From: Bacteroidota bacterium
GTDB taxonomy: Bacteria > Bacteroidota > Bacteroidia > NS11-12g > UBA955
Reading direction: 5' to 3'
Assembly (NCBI GenBank): GCA_005798825.1
Contig: SYIL01000008.1
Coordinates: 1-64,000, forward strand
DNA: 64,000 nucleotides
A program made the position numbers and the translations under genes. This document shows, in pieces, positions 9,701 to 17,192 of this stretch (the stretch's first letter is position 1; every line of letters starts with the position of its first letter). The notes below the pieces were generated by a model that saw only the letters and a program-made list of their open reading frames with translations, was not told the DNA's origin and searched no databases.

Positions 9701-11295
9701 TTTTATTGACTTCCAAAACACTTCCCAACAATTTTATTTTTTCTAAATCCTATGATGTAGAAGTGTTTGCTATCCCTACAGTTGCATTTGATAAAGTCAA
9801 TGCATGTTTAGGTAATAATTTGGTATTTACAAACAAAACTGATCCAATGAATGCCAAGTTTAAATGGGACTTTGGAAATGGAACAACTGCTACTACCACT
9901 GATGCAAAAGTTAAATATCCAAAAGCAGGAACTTATTTCGTTTCTTTAAGTGCCGATCTTAATGGTTGTATCTCCAAGTATACTACAAAGGTGTATCAGT
10001 TTGAAAAACCTGTTGCCATGTATTCGTTGAAGAGTGGAGTATGTGACAATAACATATTTTCGTTCGCTAATACTTCTTCAATTGGTGCAGGATTGATTGG
10101 AAATTTATGGAATTTTGATGATAATGGAAGCGTTAGTACCGATGAGAGTCCAATCTACAAATTCTCTAAACATGGTAAAAAACAGGTTAAATTGGTTGTT
10201 ACTTCCGAATTTGGTTGTACAGATTCAATAACTAAACAAATTGAGGTTCGTGAATCACCTAAAGTTGCGTTCACAAATTCGCCTGCCTGTTCTTTGACAC
10301 CAACTGTTTTCACAAACACCACTCCTGATGTTTCTGGTGCAGTTGCGAACTATTTGTGGAATTTTGGTGATGGTACTTCCAGTAAAACAAAATCCCCCAC
10401 TCACTCATGGACAAGCTTAGGGCCCAAAAAAATCACTCTGAAAATCACCTTAGACAATGGTTGTATGGATGAAATTGCCAAGGACATATCAGTGGCAACC
10501 CAACCGAAGACAAATTTCTCAGCCAAGGATGTTTGTGCGGGTGACCAAGTTGTATTTGAAAATGCTACATCATGGCCACAAGGTGAAATTTCTTACAAGT
10601 GGGATTTCGGAGACAACACCTATTCAACCAATAGTGACCCCTCTAAGTTGTACAACATTATCCAAACTACAAGTTATAATGTAACCTTGTATGCTTACAT
10701 CGTGGATGGTTGTTCTGACTCAATTACGCAAAGGGTAACAGTAAACGAATCACCCCGTACTTGTGATTTCAAAGCAACTCCCGATTATGGATATAGTTTC
10801 TTCGGTGTTAAGGTTGAGCCTGTGAACTCAAGTGGTGTTGCTGGTGGTCAAAACAACGTTGATTATACTTGGGTTTTTGCTGGTGGCGGAACGCTTAAGA
10901 GCAAGGATTTAACAGCTGCAGTTAATTACGATTTGCAAAGTGACGGTGAGTACACTGTAACCATGAAGGCAATAGTTCGTCAAACAGGTTGCGAATGTAC
11001 CAAAATGAAGAAAATTGTAATGAACCGTGCTGCTACAAAAGATTTGTTAGAAGTTGGCGTTGCGGTTTATCCAAACCCAACTGCTGGTGAGATTAAAGTA
11101 GCTACAAGTGAAACTTTCGGTGCAAACATTACAGTCAATGTGATGAGTATAACCGGTAAAGTTGTTTATTCTACCACTTCTGCCAATCAAGGCGTTATGA
11201 TTTTAAATGCTGGTGAATTGAGTAACGGAATTTACTTGGTTCAAGTAACTTCTGGAAACAATCAAGTTACCCGCAAAATCACTGTGCAGAAATAA
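6778..11295 (+). CDS. Large secreted protein: right-handed beta-helix region, about six PKD-like domains, T9SS type A sorting domain
   Basis: Signal peptide; NTI/N-turn repeats; PKD motifs 'FFWDFGTGS', 'FKWDFGNGT', 'YLWNFGDGT', 'YKWDFGDNT'; C-terminal 'VAVYPNPTAGEIKV...NGIYLVQVTSGNNQVTRKITVQK'. Confidence 0.9.
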   Translation: MNTHYKIKHSVRFFKQTALLILLGLAGVANAQLSGSYTLNSASATSGTNFADWADLASALSKSGVSGAVSVAVQTDITTSTGTNFAAISGSSSTNTITIDGKNSRGGANAILSYSGSNAALGFTGADYVTIKNVTIRNSATGTYSGCVKISGGSDYNTIDNCVLEFSALTSLTSETYYVAISGGGGGSSLRTATSSTPGSYNTISNNTMRTTATNSAGPQFGMIAIGNSSSYSSTEENNTFSKNTVQNFYQYGIYNYYSNGNQFISNDLSRSNANSNSPISTLFYGSYSTYTYGKSRSTSLKDNNFHDLPYSGAGSSSTTNYINQFYGALFNYNYGTTTLPVIVQGNIYKNIMSYTTSYCFYAMYNDVIDMNKNTIDNFRSNGGNVYMFYVQRGNDADLIGNTVKNCRIGEGTTAFLYHMYLFNIASRSRSRNSVNDNVFVDNYFSYYMYGMQVWYGNYNFERNRMLRNNSSTSQGYLYGLMFYYLGNYSVKSNIVADNLAWYGNYNVYTYSYQSGYQVEWLQNTIHYKVPSNGYNYHFAYGMVVQDYASLSRLNGNICDFTTPYYVYGCYYYSSPASNIKSCKNNTFWVSSPNQYWCYGTTGYNTYGDWRGANNNGPGNNYVNPNWKDITAGTDDWRSDCFETQNNVDPKDSATRLDQLSGVRNVTKSDRGSRENMLDAEAVKSDFSIAKSVCAGHEAASSNIYIKNNFVDTIYDFYVAYSINGKVTRQLVKDKILSGSTVKVDFTTPIVLSISGKTDIKIYIDIPDDKTSNDTLSYTTTVEPAPGGGFYEFSTKTSTPNTAIYQTSRPYDITVLDIPVIYDVRAPRVYSNSSYGSASPNNWYATVQAYTASGKTVSGATLTAPSGTTNLEVQFKTSDQTMEDSMLTLVLKVTDNNNGCDTFIKRKVLINPSIKTDFTYPSKICNGDDVLFANTSKVQSGSMDFFWDFGTGSKADTSNAPEPIFRFPKAGKYKVLLTSKTLPNNFIFSKSYDVEVFAIPTVAFDKVNACLGNNLVFTNKTDPMNAKFKWDFGNGTTATTTDAKVKYPKAGTYFVSLSADLNGCISKYTTKVYQFEKPVAMYSLKSGVCDNNIFSFANTSSIGAGLIGNLWNFDDNGSVSTDESPIYKFSKHGKKQVKLVVTSEFGCTDSITKQIEVRESPKVAFTNSPACSLTPTVFTNTTPDVSGAVANYLWNFGDGTSSKTKSPTHSWTSLGPKKITLKITLDNGCMDEIAKDISVATQPKTNFSAKDVCAGDQVVFENATSWPQGEISYKWDFGDNTYSTNSDPSKLYNIIQTTSYNVTLYAYIVDGCSDSITQRVTVNESPRTCDFKATPDYGYSFFGVKVEPVNSSGVAGGQNNVDYTWVFAGGGTLKSKDLTAAVNYDLQSDGEYTVTMKAIVRQTGCECTKMKKIVMNRAATKDLLEVGVAVYPNPTAGEIKVATSETFGANITVNVMSITGKVVYSTTSANQGVMILNAGELSNGIYLVQVTSGNNQVTRKITVQK

Positions 11296-11349
11296 TAGGT
11301 GATCTGATAACCACGAGATATTTATATTAAGGGTTAAGGTTCATTTCAA

Positions 11350-11381
11350 AAAAAGACCGCTCATTTGGGCGGTCTTTTTTT
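11350..11381 (+). terminator. Rho-independent terminator
   Basis: AAAAAGACCGC-TCATTTGG-GCGGTCTTTTTTT after the 1505-aa CDS. Confidence 0.9.
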
Positions 11382-11583
11382 GTACTTGCATTTATGGATG
11401 CAATTTTATTCGTAGGTTCAAGCCAAAAAAATGCGGGAGACTGTTTAACCAAGAAAAACAATGTAATAAGTATACATTGAATTTATTATAATTATTATTG
11501 TTTGAATGAGATGGGACAGCCATTCCAATCACAAGCGTTCAAACAGCAATTTGATTATTGGACCAAATCGGTGTGTCGGATAG

Positions 11584-12252
11584 TTATGTATGGTATTTCA
11601 GGTATTCTTGCTTTAACAGTGGGCAAATTTTATATCGACTGTCGTGGGTATCCTGATACAGAGATTCCAGTACTTCATAAACTTCTTTTATGCCAATCTG
11701 ATTGCACCATTCGAAAGGACCTTTTGGATAATTTGTCCCTAATATCATGGCTTGGTCTATATCAGATTTATGGGCTGTCTGTTCTTGAACAGTATAATAA
11801 GCTTCATTGATAATCATACAGATAATGCGTGGACTAACCATTCCTACTCTGCTATTTACAAGCGTAATGGTTTCATAACCCAGCGCCAAGGCAATTGTTT
11901 CTACGATTTCTGGGCTGAGATTGAATGGATTGCTATACTCCATTACATTCCGCTCTAAAAGGGTAGGGAGTGCATTGATTCCGAGGGCCCGAAAGTGTAT
12001 TATATTCTTAAGATGAAGTGCATTTAAGGCGCCTTCAATGCTATATTTTACTGCACTAAGAATAAAAATTGTATGGGTATTCTGAGTGTATGTGTTTAAC
12101 CGATGGATGTGGTCGTCTGAATCCAGGTCTACAAATACGTCATATTCGTCGTGGACTTCACTATCTTGCACCCATGAATATGAAGTGGCGTGTTTTTTTT
12201 TGTTTTCCCAGGCGATTCGTTTGGTGGGGCTTGCCAATATTCCTATTTTCAT
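11584..12252 (-). CDS. 3-hydroxyacyl-CoA dehydrogenase C-terminal-domain protein with divergent N-terminal half
   Basis: 'VSPRIICMIINEAYYTVQEQTAHKSDIDQAMILGTNYPKGPFEWCNQIG' matches the 3HCDH C-terminal domain; no GxGxxG at the N-terminus. Confidence 0.75.
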   Translation of the reverse strand: MKIGILASPTKRIAWENKKKHATSYSWVQDSEVHDEYDVFVDLDSDDHIHRLNTYTQNTHTIFILSAVKYSIEGALNALHLKNIIHFRALGINALPTLLERNVMEYSNPFNLSPEIVETIALALGYETITLVNSRVGMVSPRIICMIINEAYYTVQEQTAHKSDIDQAMILGTNYPKGPFEWCNQIGIKEVYEVLESLYQDTHDSRYKICPLLKQEYLKYHT

Positions 12253-12284
12253 GCAGTCACAAAATTACATCAAACCACAACAAC

Positions 12285-12668
12285 ATGCGAGAAATCATTT
12301 ACACCGAAAATGCTCCTAACCCGATCGGCCCCTATAGTCAAGCTATACGTGTGGGGGATACCTATTATTTTTCTGGTCAAGTTGGGCTGAATCCCGCTAC
12401 CGGAAATTTTGACAGTGAAACGGATATTGATATCCAATCCCAACGCGTGATGCAAAACATTCAGGCATTATTAGTAGCTTCTGGGCTGTCATGGGACAAT
12501 GTGGTAAAATCGACTATTTTTCTCAAAGACATGAACGACTTCCCCAAGGTCAATGCAATCTATGGTGGATTTTTTTCCGAAGGTAAATACCCTGCCCGAG
12601 AAACGGTTCAAGTGAGTCGACTTCCGAAAGATGCTTTGCTTGAGATCTCAGTGATTTGTGTGAAATAA
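12285..12668 (+). CDS. RidA family enamine/imine deaminase
   Basis: 'MREIIYTENAPNPIGPYSQAIRVGDTYYFSGQVGLNP...ETVQVSRLPKDALLEI'; start placed at the ATG preceding the conserved N-terminus. Confidence 0.93.
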   Translation: MREIIYTENAPNPIGPYSQAIRVGDTYYFSGQVGLNPATGNFDSETDIDIQSQRVMQNIQALLVASGLSWDNVVKSTIFLKDMNDFPKVNAIYGGFFSEGKYPARETVQVSRLPKDALLEISVICVK

Positions 12669-12993
12669 ATACCGATTGTTGATTCCTACAATCTCAAAAT
12701 AGTAGTCACATACAAAAATCCCCGGGGTATTATGGCATTTGAACGGCATATTTCAATTGTTGCCGCATTTATTAATGAAATTAAAATTTACAGCCCAATT
12801 CCAATACGGAAACCTCAAACGTTCTTAAGCCTATTCACGATTGTTCGTTTATTTACTGATTTGTAATCTGACTGGTCGTATTTGTGGTTAAAATGATATA
12901 GCTTGCATTTTGCCAATAAATCAAGTGGCTACAAGCAAAATCAGTTTCTTTTTTACAGTATAGGATGCTAATTTAGGGTTAAATAGCTCAATG

Positions 12994-13026
12994 TTGTTAG
13001 AAACTGCCTCTTCGCTATTAATTTTG
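12994..13026 (+). promoter_or_regulatory. Bacteroidota promoter (TTG-N22-TAATTTTG) for the DUF3467 gene
   Basis: -33 TTG 12994-12996; -7 TAATTTTG 13019-13026; ATG at 13030. Confidence 0.55.
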
Positions 13027-13029
13027 TAG

Positions 13030-13362
13030 ATGACTATGGAAGACAATCAAGAACAATCACCCGCTTTAGATATCGAATTATCTGAGGAAATTGCCGAGGG
13101 GATTTATAGCAATTTCGCCATTATTACCCATTCGCAAACAGAATTTGTTATCGATTTCGTGCGAATGATGCCAGGAATTCCAAAAGGAAAAGTGAAAAGT
13201 CGCATCATCTTAGCGCCCCAACATGCCAAGCGTTTGATTATGGCATTGGGAGACAATTTGAGTAGATATGAAGATAATTTTGGTGAAATTCCCATTGAAG
13301 AGGGTATAATGCCCCACAATATGCTGCCTCTTGGTTTTGGAGGTCCCACAGGGCAGGCATAA
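13030..13362 (+). CDS. DUF3467 domain-containing protein
   Basis: 'YSNFAIITHSQTEFVIDFVRMMPGIPKGKVKSRIILAPQHAKRLIMALGDNL' is characteristic of DUF3467. Confidence 0.85.
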   Translation: MTMEDNQEQSPALDIELSEEIAEGIYSNFAIITHSQTEFVIDFVRMMPGIPKGKVKSRIILAPQHAKRLIMALGDNLSRYEDNFGEIPIEEGIMPHNMLPLGFGGPTGQA

Positions 13363-13416
13363 AGAATAATTTTACCAACACGCATCCCTTTTGATATCAC
13401 TTATAGAGAATATACG

Positions 13417-15060
13417 ATGAATCCTACAATAAAAGAAAGATTACAACTTGCTTATGCAGCCCAAGAAAGCAGATTGTTTTATTCGGCTTGGCCAGAATCT
13501 CCCAGGGCGTATGCCGAAGATGGAATGCAATCTGGACTACTGGCTTTTCAGTCATTGTTAACACAAAATTTTGTCGGCCTTCAGACCCATGGCAGTGAAG
13601 GATGGATTGGAGAGGAAATCAGCCCCTATTTTATGACAGGATTGGGAATTAAATACCCTGCTTTTTCCCCTAATACCCTTATTCAGAATGCTGAATTGGC
13701 ACAAAAAATTTGGTCTTCAACCTCGATAGATTTGCGTGCTACAATTTTGATAAATGCACTTGATAGCGTGGCAAATCGTTTTTTTGAAATTGCGTATGCT
13801 ACCATGCATACCACTGGCCAAGGTTTTATGATGGGATTTCAAGCCAGTGGTCCCCATGCCAATGACCGTGCTTTGGAAGTGTTGGCGATGGCGTATAAAG
13901 AATTAACTCGCTTTCCTTCTGATATCAATTGGGTTAAGAATATGGGTAAGTTTGATCTTGCATTGCAGAAAAATTACAAGGCGATTCCAAAGGGTGTGGC
14001 GTTGGTGATTGGTTGTTCAACTTTCCCAACTTGGAATACGCTACCAGGCTTGTTTGGAAGTTTGATGACGGGTAATGTGGGTATCGTTAAACCCCATCCA
14101 AAGAGTGTATTGCCCATTGCCATTGTTGTTGCTGAGATGCAAAAGGCCCTTGTGGCAGCTGGTTTACCTGCTTCAGTGGTTCAACTGGGTGTTGATACGC
14201 TGGCAAATCCCATTGCTAAAGAATTGGCGGAACACAATGCTGTTAAACTAATCGATTATACCGGGGGTTCTGCATTTGGTGAGTATATTGAATCTCTCCC
14301 GGGCAAAACAGTATTTACCGAAAAAGCAGGTGTTAATTCCGTGATTATTGAAAGTATTTCTGATGCTGCTGCTGTATTTTCAAATATTGCTTTTTCTGCA
14401 TCTCTTTATAGTGGGCAGTTGTGTACAGCCCCACAAAATATTTTTGTTCCTGCAACGGGCATTCAGACTCCTGACGGTAATATGTCTTATGACACAGTAG
14501 TTTCAGGCATTGCAAATGCCATTCAAAATTTGGTTGAAAACCCCAAAATGGGTTCTGGTGTTTTGGGTGCAATTCAAAATGATGCAACCGATAAACGCAT
14601 TAAAGATGTTTCCTTGGGCAGGCGTTTAGCATTGCAGTCGATGCCTGTACCCAATCTAGAATTTGCGGATGCGCGGACGGCTTCACCGGTCGTTATTGCG
14701 GTTGAAGCAGACGATGTCACAACCTGGAGACACGAGCATTTTGGTCCAATTTTATTTGTAATCAAAACACTTGATGCATCGCATAGCTTGTCTTTAGCCT
14801 CTGAATCTGCCCAAAGTTTGGGTGCCATTACATGCTTGTGTTATAGCAATGATGTGGCTTATATGAACCAAGTAGAATCTACCATGAACAAGGTGTTTAC
14901 GCCAGTGAGTTTTAATTTTACAGGTGCAGCTTTTGTAACCCAACATGCAGCGTTCAGTGATTTTCACGTTACAGGGGGAAATCCCAGTGGAAATGCAACT
15001 TTTACTGATGCACAATTCATAAACAGAAGGTTTGTGTGGGTGGGAAATCGTAAAATGTGA
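13417..15060 (+). CDS. Aldehyde dehydrogenase superfamily, PaaN-like
   Basis: 'HTTGQGFMMGFQASGPHANDRALE', 'EKAGVNSVIIES', catalytic 'GQLCTAPQNI'. Confidence 0.8.
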   Translation: MNPTIKERLQLAYAAQESRLFYSAWPESPRAYAEDGMQSGLLAFQSLLTQNFVGLQTHGSEGWIGEEISPYFMTGLGIKYPAFSPNTLIQNAELAQKIWSSTSIDLRATILINALDSVANRFFEIAYATMHTTGQGFMMGFQASGPHANDRALEVLAMAYKELTRFPSDINWVKNMGKFDLALQKNYKAIPKGVALVIGCSTFPTWNTLPGLFGSLMTGNVGIVKPHPKSVLPIAIVVAEMQKALVAAGLPASVVQLGVDTLANPIAKELAEHNAVKLIDYTGGSAFGEYIESLPGKTVFTEKAGVNSVIIESISDAAAVFSNIAFSASLYSGQLCTAPQNIFVPATGIQTPDGNMSYDTVVSGIANAIQNLVENPKMGSGVLGAIQNDATDKRIKDVSLGRRLALQSMPVPNLEFADARTASPVVIAVEADDVTTWRHEHFGPILFVIKTLDASHSLSLASESAQSLGAITCLCYSNDVAYMNQVESTMNKVFTPVSFNFTGAAFVTQHAAFSDFHVTGGNPSGNATFTDAQFINRRFVWVGNRKM

Positions 15061-15618
15061 TTATACGGGTTTTTCAGGTTTCCAGATAATTTCAATACCC
15101 CCATTTTTGTGGTCTAAAAATCGAGCCAGTGTAAACAGGTAATCGCTTAAGCGGTTTAAGTATTTTACGACAAATTTAGGAACAATTTCAATTTCAGAAA
15201 GAGAAACAACCAGTCTTTCGGCGCGTCTGCATACGCAACGAGCAATATGAGCCTGGGACCCCTGCAAGGAAGCGCCCGGCAATATGAAATGCTTTAATTC
15301 GGGTAATTCTAGGGTAAGTCTGTCTATTTCAGATTCTAATTTCAGTATTTTTTCTTCACCCAATTCTGGCAAAGTGAAGTTTGTCCCTGGGCTTGAAGCC
15401 AAGAACGAACCCACGGTAAACAAATCATTTTGAACCTCTGACAAGAGTATTTCTTCTTTCTCGCCTTTGACAAAACAACGAATCATTCCAATATGGCTGT
15501 TTAATTCGTCTACTGTACCATAACTTTCAACCCGAACATGATTTTTGAACACCCTTTCGCCCCCAATTAATCCCGTTTTACCTTCATCACCTGCCCTTGT
15601 ATAAATTTTGAATCCCAT
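15061..15618 (-). CDS. Cob(I)yrinic acid a,c-diamide adenosyltransferase, PduO type
   Basis: 'FKIYTRAGDEGKTGLIGGERVFKNHVRVESYGTVDELNSHIG' and 'CRRAERLVVSL...YLNRLSDYLFTLAR'. Confidence 0.93.
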   Translation of the reverse strand: MGFKIYTRAGDEGKTGLIGGERVFKNHVRVESYGTVDELNSHIGMIRCFVKGEKEEILLSEVQNDLFTVGSFLASSPGTNFTLPELGEEKILKLESEIDRLTLELPELKHFILPGASLQGSQAHIARCVCRRAERLVVSLSEIEIVPKFVVKYLNRLSDYLFTLARFLDHKNGGIEIIWKPEKPV

Positions 15619-15677
15619 CTTTAGTATCTATTATATTTTTTGTTGTTATTCCTTAAGGATATTTTAATTTCATTTTA

Positions 15678-16676
15678 TCAATGAAGTTGCGTATTACTCA
15701 ATTCTTGAAAGGTTTTTTTGGCACTGGCTTTTTCATAAATAATTTTATATATCGCGCTGGCAATGGGCATTGTTACATTGAGTACTGTAAATTTTTTGTG
15801 GACCAAATTGGCTGCATAATAGCCCTCGGCTACCATGTTCATTTCGAGTTGGGCAGCGCTTACACTGTAACCTTTCCCAAGCATATTCCCAAACATTCGG
15901 TTTCTACTATATTGAGAATAGCAAGTTACCAGTAAATCGCCCAAATAAGCCGCCTCGTTTATTTCGCGTTCTGCAGGTTCGACAGCATGCAAGAAAACAT
16001 TCATTTCACGAATTGCACTGGAAGTGTAAAGCGCCAAAAAATTGTCGCCATAACCCAATCCGTGGGAAATGCCTGCTCCAATGGCATAAATATTTTTCAT
16101 CACCGCAGCGTATTCCACACCGATAGGGTCATTGCTGCAGCTAACTTTAATAAATGGTCCTTGCAGAATTTTTTTCAGCGTTTCCGCAAGGGATAAAGGG
16201 GTTGAAGCAATTGTCAGATAACTTAATTTTTCGGCCGCAACTTCTTCTGCATGACACGGACCCGATACAATGGCGATTTGTTCGGTACTAATTCCGTGCT
16301 GGCTTTCTAAATAGCGGGCAATAACTTTATTGCTAAAGGGTTCAATGCCTTTGATGGCCGAAACATAGATGCGGTCTTTTGGAAGTACCACCTCCGAAAG
16401 ACATTGGTGGAGAAAAGCCGATGGAATTGCAAGAAAAATAATGTCTGACGTATCAAGGATTTCCTGTAAATCTGTGAGTATACCCACTTTTTCCGGATGA
16501 ATTTCTACCCCCGAAAGATAATCTGGATTGTGGTGATGCGATGCAATATATGCTGCTTTTTCAGGATTCCGGATCCACCAATTTACGGGTTCCTGGGTAT
16601 CAGAAATCATCTTAACCAAAGCAGTGGCCCAACTGCCACTTCCAATAATGCCAATAGATTTCTTGGAATCACTCAT
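15678..16676 (-). CDS. gpsA: NAD(P)H-dependent glycerol-3-phosphate dehydrogenase
   Basis: 'IGIIGSGSWATALVKMI', 'VSGPCHAEEV', 'EYAAVMKNIYAIGAGISHGLGYGDN'. Confidence 0.95.
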   Translation of the reverse strand: MSDSKKSIGIIGSGSWATALVKMISDTQEPVNWWIRNPEKAAYIASHHHNPDYLSGVEIHPEKVGILTDLQEILDTSDIIFLAIPSAFLHQCLSEVVLPKDRIYVSAIKGIEPFSNKVIARYLESQHGISTEQIAIVSGPCHAEEVAAEKLSYLTIASTPLSLAETLKKILQGPFIKVSCSNDPIGVEYAAVMKNIYAIGAGISHGLGYGDNFLALYTSSAIREMNVFLHAVEPAEREINEAAYLGDLLVTCYSQYSRNRMFGNMLGKGYSVSAAQLEMNMVAEGYYAANLVHKKFTVLNVTMPIASAIYKIIYEKASAKKTFQELSNTQLH

Positions 16677-17136
16677 GTTGCAAAGGTAATCCTAAAATTT
16701 GCAAGGCATGATTTTTGGTGTTCACCTTCGTAAATATATCGAGTAATAGGCCATTTTCATCAATGATAAATGTCGTACGCGCAATACCCATATAGGTTTT
16801 ACCGTACATACTTTTCTCAACCCAAACACCATATGCCAATGCGATGGAATTGTTGGTATCTGCCAATAAATCGAATGGTAAATTGTATTTGGCAATGAAT
16901 TTTTGGTGTTTTGCTTCGGTATCCGGGCTTACGCCAAGCACAGCATATCCTTTGGCAATCATGGTTGTATAATGATCACGAATACTACAAGCCTCTGCCG
17001 TGCAACCGGGGGTATCATCTTTCGGATAAAAATATAGCACCAATTTTTTGCCTTTGAAATGATCCAATGAAATGGGTTTCCCGTTTTGATTGTTTGCGCA
17101 AAATGTGGGAGCGGTATTTTTGATATTGAGTTTCAT
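16669..17136 (-). CDS. bcp: Thioredoxin-dependent thiol peroxidase (peroxiredoxin BCP)
   Basis: 'LVLYFYPKDDTPGCTAEACSIRDHY'. Confidence 0.95.
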   Translation of the reverse strand: MKLNIKNTAPTFCANNQNGKPISLDHFKGKKLVLYFYPKDDTPGCTAEACSIRDHYTTMIAKGYAVLGVSPDTEAKHQKFIAKYNLPFDLLADTNNSIALAYGVWVEKSMYGKTYMGIARTTFIIDENGLLLDIFTKVNTKNHALQILGLPLQHE

Positions 17137-17192
17137 TTGGTGTAAGTAATTATATTGTATCTTGAATGTGGGGCAGGTGGTAAAGATTATTG

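Noticed and set aside
11502-11810. 102-aa plus ORF overlapping the 3HCDH-domain gene
   Set aside because: Antisense to a supported CDS; composition not protein-like.
12069-12284. N-terminal extension of the RidA ORF
   Set aside because: Antisense to the divergent 3HCDH gene start; the conserved RidA N-terminus begins at 12285.
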